Below, one piece after another: positions 8,084 to 15,994 of a DNA stretch of 44,199 nucleotides. Each line of letters opens with the position of its first letter. Position 1 is the first letter of the stretch. Both the position numbers and the translations under genes were made by a program. The notes beneath the pieces are model-generated. The model saw only the letters and a program-made list of their open reading frames with translations. It made no database searches and had not been told where the DNA came from. The DNA comes from an uncultured Verrucomicrobia subdivision 3 bacterium (GTDB taxonomy: Bacteria > Verrucomicrobiota > Verrucomicrobiia > Limisphaerales > UBA11358): positions 1 to 44,199 of the forward strand of contig CAISYZ010000251.1 in NCBI GenBank assembly GCA_903889895.1. The letters run 5' to 3'.

Positions 8084-8801
8084 TCAGCGCTAAAAACTCT
8101 TTGTTGCCGGCAGGGCCGAGCAGGGGAGATTCAACCACACCGCGCCAGCAAAGGCCAGCCTGTGCGGCGACAAAATCGCGCAGCTCCGTGAGCACGCGTT
8201 CGTGGATGGCGGCATCGGTAATGACGCCGCGGCCTTTGTCCACCTCGGCCTTGCCGGCTTCGAACTGCGGCTTGATGAGTGCAACGATCTGGCCGTCCGG
8301 TTTCAATAGCGGCACGGCGGGCGGCAGAATCTTCGTCAGTGAAATGAAGGAGCAATCGGCGACAATCAAATCGGCCGGCGCGGGAAAGTTTTCGGGCTTC
8401 AGGAAGCGCGCGTTGGTTTTTTCCATGACGACCACGCGGCCATCGCTGCGCAGTTTCCACGCGAGCTGACCCTGACCGACGTCCACGGCAAAAACTATTT
8501 TCGCACCGCGTTGCAACAGGCAATCCGTGAAGCCGCCGGTGGAGGCGCCGATGTCAATGGCGGTGAGGCCGGCGACGTTGAGTTGAAAATGTTCCAGCGC
8601 GTGTTCGAGCTTGTGGCCGCCGCGCGAAACAAATTTTTCCGGCGTGTCCACGATGATCTCATCGGCGGGCTTGACGTTGTCGCTGGCTTTCTTGGCCGGA
8701 TGGCCGTTGACGCGGACTGCGCCGGCAAGGATGAGGCGTTTGGCTTTTTCGCGGCTGTCGCACAAGCCCTGCTCGACGAGCGCCTGATCGAGTCGCGTCA
8801 C
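8067..8801 (-). CDS. tlyA: TlyA family rRNA 2'-O-methyltransferase (S4 domain + FtsJ-like)
   Basis: S4 RNA-binding domain (about 1-60: RLDQALVEQGLCDSREKAKR) joined to a Rossmann methyltransferase with the SAM motif AIDIGASTGGFTDCLL near 81-96. TlyA proteins methylate 2'-hydroxyls of 16S and 23S rRNA; some were named hemolysins. 244 residues, the usual length. The conserved SRGGHKLEHAL linker and DCSFISLTKILP are present. It starts two bases after the stop of the pseudo-receiver gene and overlaps nadK, so it is part of a tight operon. Confidence 0.93.
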   Translation of the reverse strand: MTRLDQALVEQGLCDSREKAKRLILAGAVRVNGHPAKKASDNVKPADEIIVDTPEKFVSRGGHKLEHALEHFQLNVAGLTAIDIGASTGGFTDCLLQRGAKIVFAVDVGQGQLAWKLRSDGRVVVMEKTNARFLKPENFPAPADLIVADCSFISLTKILPPAVPLLKPDGQIVALIKPQFEAGKAEVDKGRGVITDAAIHERVLTELRDFVAAQAGLCWRGVVESPLLGPAGNKEFLALIEKVR

Positions 8802-8803
8802 GG

Positions 8804-9277
8804 TCAGAAGCGGGTGCCGCTGGTGAAGATGCGGTTCTGGACTTCGCGGAAGTTGTGCAGAAAGACGTCGTTGTCGGCGACGGCTTTTTCCACGAGCTGC
8901 TTCATCAGGAACAGTTCGGAGCTGTTGATGACGGCGTGGACGCTCTGCTTGAACGCCTCGATGGGTGTGAACGTCTGGAAGGAATTACCGACGAGCAGCA
9001 CGGTGGCGTGGCGGCGCTGGCTGCCAGGCATGTTTGCACGCGCCTTGAGCGTGAGGTTTTCATCCGGCGTGTTGGCGGCAAAAAGTTCCTCCAAGATCAC
9101 CACCTGATAATGCGCTTGGCTGAAGCGGATGAGGAAATCGCTGTGGGTGGCCGCGGTGTGGACTTTGTAGCCCAGTTCCTGGAGCGCCAGCTTCACTTGT
9201 TCCATCCATTCCGGCGTGGAAAAAGCAATCAACGCGGGCTTATCTGCGTTGCTGACAAAATCAAAGGAGCCGTTCAT
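8804..9277 (-). CDS. Degenerate receiver-like protein in the pilT operon
   Basis: 157 residues with the length and secondary-structure pattern of a response-regulator receiver: ALIAFSTPEWMEQVKLALQE, GYKVHTAATHSDFLIRF, YQVVILEELF, TVLLVGNS, VHAVINSSELFLMKQLVEKA. The catalytic set is missing: the N-terminal acidic pair is absent, the phosphoacceptor Asp position reads Glu in VILEE, the Thr/Ser switch reads Gly/Asn, and no Lys follows beta-5. It therefore probably does not take part in normal phosphotransfer. Its ATG overlaps the stop of the upstream pilT paralogue (9274-9277), suggesting a role in twitching motility. The receiver assignment is an inference from fold pattern only. Confidence 0.65.
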   Translation of the reverse strand: MNGSFDFVSNADKPALIAFSTPEWMEQVKLALQELGYKVHTAATHSDFLIRFSQAHYQVVILEELFAANTPDENLTLKARANMPGSQRRHATVLLVGNSFQTFTPIEAFKQSVHAVINSSELFLMKQLVEKAVADNDVFLHNFREVQNRIFTSGTRF

Positions 9278-10476
9278 TTAATTTTCAGGATGGGCGGGGC
9301 GTCGCTGCCTTCGCCGGCGCCGCCCTTGAGGTTTTTCATGCGGAGCGTGTTGGCGCTGGAGCTCATTTCCCCGCGCGCCTTCTTGATGTTGTCAATACCG
9401 CGCGAAACCACGCTGCGCTTGGTGCAGTAAAGCTGCGCCGTCTCCTCGGTGATGACGCCATTTTCATAAGCCTCCAGACAGGCGTGGTCAAATGTGCGCC
9501 AGCCGAACGGATAGCTGGCCTCGATGATTTCGTAAAAGGTTTTGCCTTCGCTTTCACCGAGTCGGATGGCTTCCTGCGTGCGCAGGTTTGAGCCCATCAA
9601 TTCCAGCAGGGCAAAACGTCCACCGCTGATGCGGGGCACCAGCCGCTGGCTCACCACCCAGCGCAGAGAATCGGAAAGCCGGATGCGCACCTGTTCCTGT
9701 TCTTCCGGATCGAACATGCCGAGGATGCGGTTGATGGTTTCGCCGGCGTTGATGGTGTGCAGCGTGCTCAAGACCAGATGCCCGGTCTCCGCTGCGCTCA
9801 GGGCAATTTTCACCGTGTCGCGGTCGCGCATTTCGCCGACAAGAATCACTTTTGGTGCCTGGCGCAAGGCGGCGCGCAGGCCGTTCGCGTAGGTGTCAAA
9901 ATCCATGCCCAGCTCACGCTGATTGAACGTTGCCTGCTGGTGCTGGTGAAGATATTCCACCGGGTCTTCCAGCGTGACGATGTGCACTGGCTTAGAGCGG
10001 TTAATTTCATCCAGCACCGCCGCGAGCGTGGTGGACTTGCCGGAGCCCGTCGCGCCGGTCACGAGAATCAGGCCGGTCTTTTCATTCGGCAATTCCCTGA
10101 AGATTGGCGGAAACTTGAGCTTCTCCAGCGTCGGCACGTCGGCGTTCAACTGGCGGCAGACAATGGAAAAATTTCCGCGCTGCGAAAAAATGTTCACCCG
10201 GAACCGCGCCTGGTCGGACAGCGAATAGGAGGCATCACACGAGCCGTGGCGCAGCAAATCCTCGATGTGCCAAAGATTGTCGCCGATGATGTTCATCGCG
10301 ATGGTTTCAATCTGGAACGGCGTGAGCTTCGCGATGGGCGGGTCGAGGACGACCGGCTTGAGGTCACCATAAGCCTCCACCTGTGGCGGGCGGTCCACGG
10401 TGAAATTCAAGTCCGACACTTCTGGCTGCGAGGCCAGCATTGTCGTCAAAATTTGGTCAAGCTCCGGTCGGCGCAT
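9274..10476 (-). CDS. pilT: PilT-family twitching motility ATPase (second copy)
   Basis: Hexameric secretion ATPase that powers pilus retraction. 400 residues. The N-terminal PAS-like domain ends near RFRVNIFSQRG; Walker A is GATGSGKS at 141-148; the Asp box follows (TLEDPVEYLH), then Walker B LVGEMRDRDTV and the His box GHLVLSTLHT. PilT's AIRNLIRE-like motif is replaced by GSNLRTQEAIRLGES. The C-terminal tail (about 360-400) is longer than usual and ends in a Gly/Ala-rich stretch. It lies three bases downstream of the other pilT and overlaps the pseudo-receiver gene. It could instead be PilU-like; the pairing is consistent with PilT/PilU cooperation. Confidence 0.9.
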   Translation of the reverse strand: MRRPELDQILTTMLASQPEVSDLNFTVDRPPQVEAYGDLKPVVLDPPIAKLTPFQIETIAMNIIGDNLWHIEDLLRHGSCDASYSLSDQARFRVNIFSQRGNFSIVCRQLNADVPTLEKLKFPPIFRELPNEKTGLILVTGATGSGKSTTLAAVLDEINRSKPVHIVTLEDPVEYLHQHQQATFNQRELGMDFDTYANGLRAALRQAPKVILVGEMRDRDTVKIALSAAETGHLVLSTLHTINAGETINRILGMFDPEEQEQVRIRLSDSLRWVVSQRLVPRISGGRFALLELMGSNLRTQEAIRLGESEGKTFYEIIEASYPFGWRTFDHACLEAYENGVITEETAQLYCTKRSVVSRGIDNIKKARGEMSSSANTLRMKNLKGGAGEGSDAPPILKIK

Positions 10477-10479
10477 AAA

Positions 10480-11574
10480 TCAGGCGTCGTCGTCTTCCGG
10501 CGGATGCGCGAGCAGCGGCCGGAATTTTTTCTTGTCGAGCGCCTTCTCGTAGGCGTCCTCCGGCGTCACGCGCTTCATGCGGACGTGTTCCATAATGTGG
10601 TCGTCAAGCTGCTGGTTGCCGAATTTCTTGCCGACCTGGATCATGCCTTGGATCTGGTGCGTCTTGCCTTCGCGCACGAGGTTGGCCACGGCGGTGTTGA
10701 ACACCAAGACTTCAAACGCCGCCACGCGGCCTTTCTTGTCGCAGCGCTTGAATAATGACTGCGCGACAATGCCCTTGAGCGCCTCGGAAAGTGTCTGACG
10801 GATTTTGTTCTGCTGGTCGGCGGGAAAAACGTCAATGATGCGGTCCACTGTCTTGGCCACGCTTTGCGTGTGCAGCGTGCCGAAAACCAAGTGGCCGGTT
10901 GCGGCGGCGGTGATGGCGAGTTCGATGGTTTCCAAATCGCGCATTTCGCCGACGAGGATGACGTCCGGGTCTTCGCGCAACGCGCCGCGCAGCGCGGCGG
11001 CAAATGACTTCGTGTGGACGCCGACCTCGCGGTGGTTCACGAGGCAGTTTTTGCTTTCGTGGACGAACTCAATCGGGTCTTCCACCGTGATGATGTGGTC
11101 TTTGCGGTTACGGTTGCAGTAGTCCACGATGGCCGCGAGCGTGGTGGATTTGCCGGATCCGGTCGGGCCGGTCACCACGACAAGGCCGCGGTTGAGCATC
11201 GCAAATTTTTTGAACACCGCCGGCAGCGGCGCCTCCAGCTTTTCAAAATCCTCAAACGATAGCACGCGGCTGGGAATCTGCCGGAATACCGCGCTGACGC
11301 CGTTTTTCTGGTTGAAAAAATTCACGCGGAAGCGCGAGATGTTTGGGATTTCGTAACCGAAGTCCACGTCGCCGGTTTCCTCGAACTGTTTGATTTTGTA
11401 ATCCGGCGCGATTTCGTAGAGCATGGCCTTGAGCGAATCGTTTTCCAGCGGCGGATAATCCACGCGCTGCAACTCGCCGTGGATGCGCATCATCGGCGGG
11501 TTGCCGGAGGCCATGTGCAGGTCGGAAGCCTTCTGCTCAAACATCAGGTTGAAAAACGCGTCAATTTTCGCCAT
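10480..11574 (-). CDS. pilT: PilT-family twitching motility ATPase (first copy)
   Basis: Type IV pilus retraction ATPase, 364 residues from the chosen start. The N-terminal ASDLHMASGNPPMMRIHGEL is typical, followed by Walker A GPTGSGKS at 136-143, the Asp box TVEDPIEFVHE, Walker B ILVGEMRDLETI, the His box GHLVFGTLHT, and a C-terminal stretch resembling the PilT AIRNLIRE motif (FNTAVANLVREGKTHQ). A GTG at 11598 would extend it by eight residues, but ATG 11574 has a Shine-Dalgarno sequence directly upstream and begins the conserved part. First gene of the five-gene minus-strand run, divergent from the MidA-type gene. Confidence 0.93.
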   Translation of the reverse strand: MAKIDAFFNLMFEQKASDLHMASGNPPMMRIHGELQRVDYPPLENDSLKAMLYEIAPDYKIKQFEETGDVDFGYEIPNISRFRVNFFNQKNGVSAVFRQIPSRVLSFEDFEKLEAPLPAVFKKFAMLNRGLVVVTGPTGSGKSTTLAAIVDYCNRNRKDHIITVEDPIEFVHESKNCLVNHREVGVHTKSFAAALRGALREDPDVILVGEMRDLETIELAITAAATGHLVFGTLHTQSVAKTVDRIIDVFPADQQNKIRQTLSEALKGIVAQSLFKRCDKKGRVAAFEVLVFNTAVANLVREGKTHQIQGMIQVGKKFGNQQLDDHIMEHVRMKRVTPEDAYEKALDKKKFRPLLAHPPEDDDA

Positions 11575-11578
11575 AAGT

Positions 11579-11584
11579 CCTCTC
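11579..11584 (-). promoter_or_regulatory. Shine-Dalgarno sequence of the first pilT
   Basis: GAGAGG on the minus strand, four bases before ATG 11574. It decides the start and is notable because most genes in this window lack such a site. Confidence 0.6.
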
Positions 11585-11626
11585 GGTTGATGCGACACTA
11601 ATCAAAGCCATGCCGCTCTGCAAGCA

Positions 11627-12712
11627 ATGAAAATGCCGAATGCTGCCATCCGCGAAGAAATTCAAAAAAGCGGCGCAATTCCCTTTGCGCGCTTTATGGA
11701 ACTGGCGCTTTACTGTCCCGAAACCGGCTACTACGAACGGAATCAGGACAATGTGGGCCGGCGCGGCGACTTCATCACCAGTGTCAGCACCGGCAGCCTG
11801 TTTGGCGAGCTGCTGGCATTCCAGTTCGCCGAATGGCTTCAAGAATTTCAAATTTCAAATCTCAGATTCCAAATCGTCGAGGCCGGCGCGCATGACGGCA
11901 AGCTGGCATGCGATATTTTGCGCTGGTTGGAAAAATTTCGCCCGGAACTTTTTGCCCGGATCGAATACTGGATTTTGGAACCGTCGCCCACGCGCCAACA
12001 ATGGCAGCGGGAAACACTGGAAAAATTTTCCAACGTCTGCTGGTTCACCGGCTTTGACGAATTAAAACTCAAAACTCAAAACTCAAAACTGACCGGTGTG
12101 CTGTTCAGTAACGAATTGCTCGACGCCTTTCCCGTCCGTCGGTTCGGCTGGGACGCGAAAAATAAGACTTGGTTCGAGTTGGGCGTCGCGCTGGCCGGCG
12201 AAAAATTCATTTGGACGAAACTTCAGGATTCGCAATTCGTGATTCGCAATTCCGAATTGGAGGCAGTTTTGCCCGACGGTTACGTCATCGAGGACTCGCC
12301 TGCCGCTGAAAACTGGTGGCGCGCTGCCACCGGAATTTTCACGCGCGGCAAACTGCTGGCGATTGATTACGGCTTCTCGGCGGCGGAGCAGTTTTCCCCG
12401 GCGCGATTGAACGGCACGCTGCGCGCGTATTTCCGCCACCAGGTCAGCGATGATTTATTGGCGCAGCCGGGTGAGCAGGATTTGACCGCGCACGTCAATT
12501 TCTCCGCCATCCAAAAAGCCGGCGAGGAAGTTGGCTTGAATACGGAAATGTTTTGCACGCAACCGCAATTTCTCACGCGCATTTTGCAAAAAGCCGTGGC
12601 GAAAAAATCCTTTGTCAGCTTGGACTCGAAGCAGGTTCGTCAATTTCAGACGCTCACGCATCCCGAACTTTTGGGCCGCGCCTTTCGTGTGCTGGTGCAG
12701 TCGCGCGGGTGA
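11627..12712 (+). CDS. MidA/NDUFAF7-type SAM-dependent methyltransferase with repeat insertions
   Basis: 361 residues of the family that includes mitochondrial NDUFAF7, a protein arginine methyltransferase; the bacterial substrate is unknown. Family blocks: IREEIQKSGAIPFARFMELA, the ETGYYER and GRRGDFITSVS region, the SAM site VEAGAHDGKLACDIL, GVLFSNELLDAFPVRR and LLAIDYGFSAAEQF. Three low-complexity stretches interrupt the family pattern: EFQISNLRFQI near residue 73, KLKTQNSKL near 147 and QDSQFVIRNSEL near 200. All are encoded by AT-rich repeats and keep the frame. A second in-frame ATG at 11633 is equally possible as start. It diverges from the pilT operon and is followed 15 bases later by the GGQ protein. 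Confidence 0.88.
   Translation: MKMPNAAIREEIQKSGAIPFARFMELALYCPETGYYERNQDNVGRRGDFITSVSTGSLFGELLAFQFAEWLQEFQISNLRFQIVEAGAHDGKLACDILRWLEKFRPELFARIEYWILEPSPTRQQWQRETLEKFSNVCWFTGFDELKLKTQNSKLTGVLFSNELLDAFPVRRFGWDAKNKTWFELGVALAGEKFIWTKLQDSQFVIRNSELEAVLPDGYVIEDSPAAENWWRAATGIFTRGKLLAIDYGFSAAEQFSPARLNGTLRAYFRHQVSDDLLAQPGEQDLTAHVNFSAIQKAGEEVGLNTEMFCTQPQFLTRILQKAVAKKSFVSLDSKQVRQFQTLTHPELLGRAFRVLVQSRG
11843..11875 (+). repeat. AT-rich repeat insertion 1 in the MidA-type gene
   Basis: GAATTTCAAATTTCAAAT followed by CTCAGATTCCAAAT, eleven codons in frame just before the SAM-binding motif. The core ATTTCAAAT recurs in the rplJ-rplL gap. Confidence 0.6.
12064..12090 (+). repeat. 7-bp tandem repeat (AAAACTC x 3.9) in the MidA-type gene
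   Basis: Units at 12064-12070, 12071-12077, 12078-12084 and a partial unit at 12085-12090, all identical. The unit is not a multiple of three, so gain or loss of one copy would shift the reading frame. Confidence 0.85.
12227..12252 (+). repeat. 12-bp direct repeat in the MidA-type gene
   Basis: GATTCGCAATTC occurs at 12227-12238 and again at 12241-12252, a period of 14, followed by CGAATTG. It stays in frame and encodes DSQFVIRNSEL. Confidence 0.7.
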
Positions 12713-12727
12713 TGCTACGATTTCCGC

Positions 12728-13141
12728 ATGGGCGCATTTCCTGTCAGCCTCGAAAAAGAAAGCCAGCTCGCGCAGCGCATGGCTGCGCTCGGCGTGCGCG
12801 AGGCGGACATCGAGGAAAGTTTTGTCCGCTCCGGCGGCCACGGCGGGCAGAACGTCAACAAGGTTTCCACCTGTGTCATGCTGCTGCACCAGCCGACCGG
12901 TGTGTCGGTGAAATGCCAGGAAACGCGCCAGCAGGGACTCAACCGCTTCATTGCGCGCCGCCTGTTGCTCGACAAGATTGAACAACAGAAGAACGGTTTT
13001 ATCGCCGCGCAGCGCGCCGAAATTGAGAAAATCCGCCGGCAGAAACGCAAGCGCTCGCGGCGCGCCAAAAACCGGATGCTCGCTGACAAATCCCACCACG
13101 CCGGTAAGAAGGCCGCGCGCCGTTCGGTGGGGATGGAATAA
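12728..13141 (+). CDS. Stand-alone GGQ peptide-release-factor-like protein
   Basis: 137 residues. The release-factor catalytic domain has the GGQ loop at 39-41 ([16 protein letters not shown]), with conserved [13 protein letters not shown] and a very basic C-terminal helix ([15 protein letters not shown]). It lacks the codon-recognition domains of RF1/RF2. By analogy with ArfB/ICT1 and mitochondrial C12orf65 it should hydrolyse peptidyl-tRNA on stalled ribosomes or released large subunits. The motif spacing seems closer to the C12orf65-like or generic release-factor-like group than to ArfB, but this was not tested. It follows the MidA-type gene by 15 bases. Confidence 0.88.
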   Translation: MGAFPVSLEKESQLAQRMAALGVREADIEESFVRSGGHGGQNVNKVSTCVMLLHQPTGVSVKCQETRQQGLNRFIARRLLLDKIEQQKNGFIAAQRAEIEKIRRQKRKRSRRAKNRMLADKSHHAGKKAARRSVGME

Positions 13142-13196
13142 AGATAATTCGAGATAAGATGCCGGTTAAGCCGGTTTGTCTGCTAGGTTCAACTTC

Positions 13197-13430
13197 ATGA
13201 ACATAATGATTGAGAACGCCGACAGCCTCGAATATCTCGCCGCTGACAACCGCTGGACCAAATTTGCCGCCGATGGAAAACATTATCCGCGCACCGGTGC
13301 CGCCTTTGACGTGGCGAAAAAAGAGCCCATCGGCAAGTTCAACATTGTGGGCTACATCACCGAAACCAAGCAGCTCATCAACCTGAACCACGGGCGCGGT
13401 CGAGGCGTGACCGAATCCCAGCCAGCCTGA
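13197..13430 (+). CDS. Small conserved-looking hypothetical protein
   Basis: 77 residues from ATG 13197 (MNIMIENADSLEYL). It is rich in charged and aromatic residues, with the pattern LEYLAADNRWTKFAADGKHY and EPIGKFNIVGYITET. There is no signal peptide or membrane segment. I recognise no domain, though the text resembles short hypotheticals I associate with Verrucomicrobiota. An upstream in-frame start at 13176 is possible but gives an unlikely N-terminus. It stands alone and is convergent with the small gene at 13455. Confidence 0.6.
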   Translation: MNIMIENADSLEYLAADNRWTKFAADGKHYPRTGAAFDVAKKEPIGKFNIVGYITETKQLINLNHGRGRGVTESQPA

Positions 13431-13454
13431 GCCGGTTGGTTGCGCCGGTGCCGG

Positions 13455-13757
13455 TTAAATAACTGCCTCTTGTTCCTCAACGGCGGATTTTTTTAATTCA
13501 TCCAGTGCTCGGAAACGGCTGGCGGCAAAGCCCGCCTCCACACCGAGGTTGTTCGCCGGATTGTAGATGCCCACCAGCAGCAGCGAGGATTCCAGCACGC
13601 GGCGCATGTCCATGATGAGTTCGTCCGCGCGCACGCCCACGCGCACGGCCCGGACGACATAGACCGTTTCGAGAACCGGCAATTGCAGGTAAAGCTGCTT
13701 GACCGTCTCCGGCCACTTGTCATCCACCAAAACAACTTTTTGTCCGACGCTGAACAT
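13455..13757 (-). CDS. Small hypothetical protein, possible SH3/KOW-like beta barrel
   Basis: 100 residues. The opening FSVGQKVVLVDDKWPET, with YVVRAVRVGV and LLVGIYNPANNLGVEAGFAASRFRALDEL, matches a widespread type of small bacterial protein (VGxKVVCVDD...EPGFxxxRFRPL). That type is often found in phage and chromosome genomes, has no established function, and may form a small beta barrel. It starts seven bases downstream of the phosphatase-RpiB-GlyA stop, so it is probably cotranscribed with that gene. Confidence 0.65.
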   Translation of the reverse strand: MFSVGQKVVLVDDKWPETVKQLYLQLPVLETVYVVRAVRVGVRADELIMDMRRVLESSLLLVGIYNPANNLGVEAGFAASRFRALDELKKSAVEEQEAVI

Positions 13758-13763
13758 TTTTAA

Positions 13764-15941
13764 TTAATATGGCAGCGGAAATTTTGCAGTCAACTCGCGC
13801 ACGCGGGCACGGACTTTGTGCGCGGCATCCACGTTTTTGATGTCCATCAACACCTCGTAAATCATGTCGGCAATCGCGGCCATCTCCGCTTCCTTCATGC
13901 CGCGCGTCGTTACCGCCGGCGTGCCGAGGCGGATGCCGCTGGCCTGGAACGGCGAGCGCGTTTCGTTCGGGATGGTGTTTTTGTTCACCGTGATGCCGGC
14001 TTCGTCGAGCGCGATTTGCGAATCCTTGCCGGTGATATTCTTTGCGCCCACATCCACGAGCATCAAATGGTTGTCCGTGCCGCCGCTGATGAGCCGGTAG
14101 CCGTTGCGTGTCATGCCGGCGGCGAGTGCGGCGGCATTATTTACAATTTGCTGCTGGTAAACCTTGAAGCTCGGTTGCAGCGCCTCGAGGAAACAAACCG
14201 CCTTCGCGGCGATAACGTGCTCCAGCGGGCCGCCCTGAATGCCGGGGAAAACCTGCGAATCAATTTCCTTCGCATATTTTTCCGCGCAAAGAATCAATCC
14301 GCCGCGCGGGCCGCGCAACGTTTTGTGCGTGGTGGTCGTGACAAAGTCCGCGTGACCAATCGGGCTGGGATGAATGCCCGCTGCGACCAAACCGGCGATG
14401 TGCGCGATGTCCGCGAGCAGATACGCGCCAACTTCGCGGGCGATCTCGCCCATGCGCTTGAAATCAATGATGCGCGGATAGGCGCTTGCGCCGATGGTGA
14501 TCATCTTCGGCTTGTGCTCGCGCGCCATCGCCGCGATTTGATCATAATCAATCCGCTCGGTTTCCTTGTTCACGCCGTAGTGGACAATCTCGAAAAATTT
14601 GCCGGAAAAATTCGCCTTGTTGCCGTGCGTCAAATGTCCGCCGTGGCTCAAATCCATCGTCAGCATCTTGTCGCCAGGTTTCAGAAACGCAAAATACACC
14701 GCCATGTTCGCGCCGGAACCTGAGTGCGGCTGGACGTTGGCGTGCTCCGCTCCGAACAGTTTCTTCGCGCGGTCAATCGCGAGCTGCTCAATGGAATCGA
14801 CATTTTCGCAGCCGCCATACCAGCGTTTTTTTGGATAACCTTCGGCGTATTTGTTGGTGAGCACAGAGCCTTGCGCTTCCATGACCGCCGGGCTGGTGAA
14901 ATTTTCTGACGCAATCAGTTCGATGTTTTCCTGCTGGCGTATGCGTTCGTGTTCGATCGCGCCGGCAACTTCGGGATCCACATTTGCGAGACGCAAATTC
15001 GCGGGGGCAAATTGCGAATCCATCTTGCGCACGCGGCGTTCATGGCGGCCGCCCTCAAACTTTGCGCCGATGAACGCGTTGAGAATTTTCTTCGCGAGTT
15101 CCGGCGACGTTTTTTTGCCGGCGAGACAAAGCGTGTTCACGTCGTTGTGCTGGCGGCAGAGACCGGCGGTTTCTTCATCGCTGATGAGCGCGGCGCGGAC
15201 GCCGGCAACTTTGTTGGCGGTGATGGTCACGCCGACGCCGCTGGTGCAGACGAGCAGGCCGAGTTCCGCCTTGCCGGCGGCAACCGCCTGCGCAACAGGC
15301 AGCGCGAAGTCGGGGTAATCATCCGCCGGGTCTTTACTCGTCGCACCGAAATCAGTGACGGTCAGGCCGCGTTCGCGCAGAAAGGCTTTCAGCGTTTCTT
15401 TAAGTTCAAAGCCGCCGTGGTCCGCGCCGAGGGCAAAGTTGGCGGCAGTGCTGGCCGCCGGGGCGGTATTTTTTGAGAGGAAGTTGTGTTGTTCCATAAA
15501 TTTCAAAAGCGTGGCGATGCCTTGTTCGATTTGGTCGCGGCATTCCACATAAATATGATACGGGCTGCCGATGGGATCGCTGATGTCCTTCTCGTAGGCT
15601 TCGAGTGTCTCGTCAAATTCGCGCAGCAAAAAAGTTTTTTCCGCCGCCTTCGGATAAAGCAGCGCCACGGTGTCCGTGTGGCTGTGCGTCATGCCCAGAA
15701 TCAAGTCCGCCTGTTTCACCAGGTCGGTTGTGAGCGCGCGGCTGCGCTGCGCGGAGATATCAATACCAATCTCCTTCATCGCCTGCACAGAATGATGCGT
15801 GGGCGGCTCGCCGTTCACCGCGCCGATGCCCGCCGAAAGAATGCGGAACTCGCCACGGCCCTTGACGGCGTGACGGAAAAGTCCCTCGGCCATCGGGCTG
15901 CGACAGACATTGCCGGTGCAAAGAAATAGAATCGTTTTCAT
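13764..15941 (-). CDS. glyA: Three-domain fusion: low-MW phosphatase - RpiB-type isomerase - serine hydroxymethyltransferase
   Basis: One uninterrupted frame of 725 residues. Residues 1-150 are a low-molecular-weight protein phosphatase with P-loop C8-TGNVC-R14 and general acid D122 in SDPIG. An Ala-rich linker (about 152-167) leads to an RpiB/LacAB sugar-phosphate isomerase (168-306) with ADHGG, catalytic Cys232 in VCTSGVG and [11 protein letters not shown]. Residues 307-725 are a complete GlyA, which interconverts serine and glycine with folate, with PLP lysine 540 in TTTHKTLRG. The GlyA part opens at an in-frame ATG (15023) and is 419 residues, full length, so a separate GlyA could also be made; no Shine-Dalgarno sequence precedes that ATG. 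Bacillus keeps the same three genes separate in the order ywlE, ywlF, ywlG, glyA. Confidence 0.9.
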   Translation of the reverse strand: MKTILFLCTGNVCRSPMAEGLFRHAVKGRGEFRILSAGIGAVNGEPPTHHSVQAMKEIGIDISAQRSRALTTDLVKQADLILGMTHSHTDTVALLYPKAAEKTFLLREFDETLEAYEKDISDPIGSPYHIYVECRDQIEQGIATLLKFMEQHNFLSKNTAPAASTAANFALGADHGGFELKETLKAFLRERGLTVTDFGATSKDPADDYPDFALPVAQAVAAGKAELGLLVCTSGVGVTITANKVAGVRAALISDEETAGLCRQHNDVNTLCLAGKKTSPELAKKILNAFIGAKFEGGRHERRVRKMDSQFAPANLRLANVDPEVAGAIEHERIRQQENIELIASENFTSPAVMEAQGSVLTNKYAEGYPKKRWYGGCENVDSIEQLAIDRAKKLFGAEHANVQPHSGSGANMAVYFAFLKPGDKMLTMDLSHGGHLTHGNKANFSGKFFEIVHYGVNKETERIDYDQIAAMAREHKPKMITIGASAYPRIIDFKRMGEIAREVGAYLLADIAHIAGLVAAGIHPSPIGHADFVTTTTHKTLRGPRGGLILCAEKYAKEIDSQVFPGIQGGPLEHVIAAKAVCFLEALQPSFKVYQQQIVNNAAALAAGMTRNGYRLISGGTDNHLMLVDVGAKNITGKDSQIALDEAGITVNKNTIPNETRSPFQASGIRLGTPAVTTRGMKEAEMAAIADMIYEVLMDIKNVDAAHKVRARVRELTAKFPLPY

Positions 15942-15994
15942 CCCAAACGCGGACGGAAAAGGTGGATTTTTAGCGGCAAAAGGTCAATGCGGAA

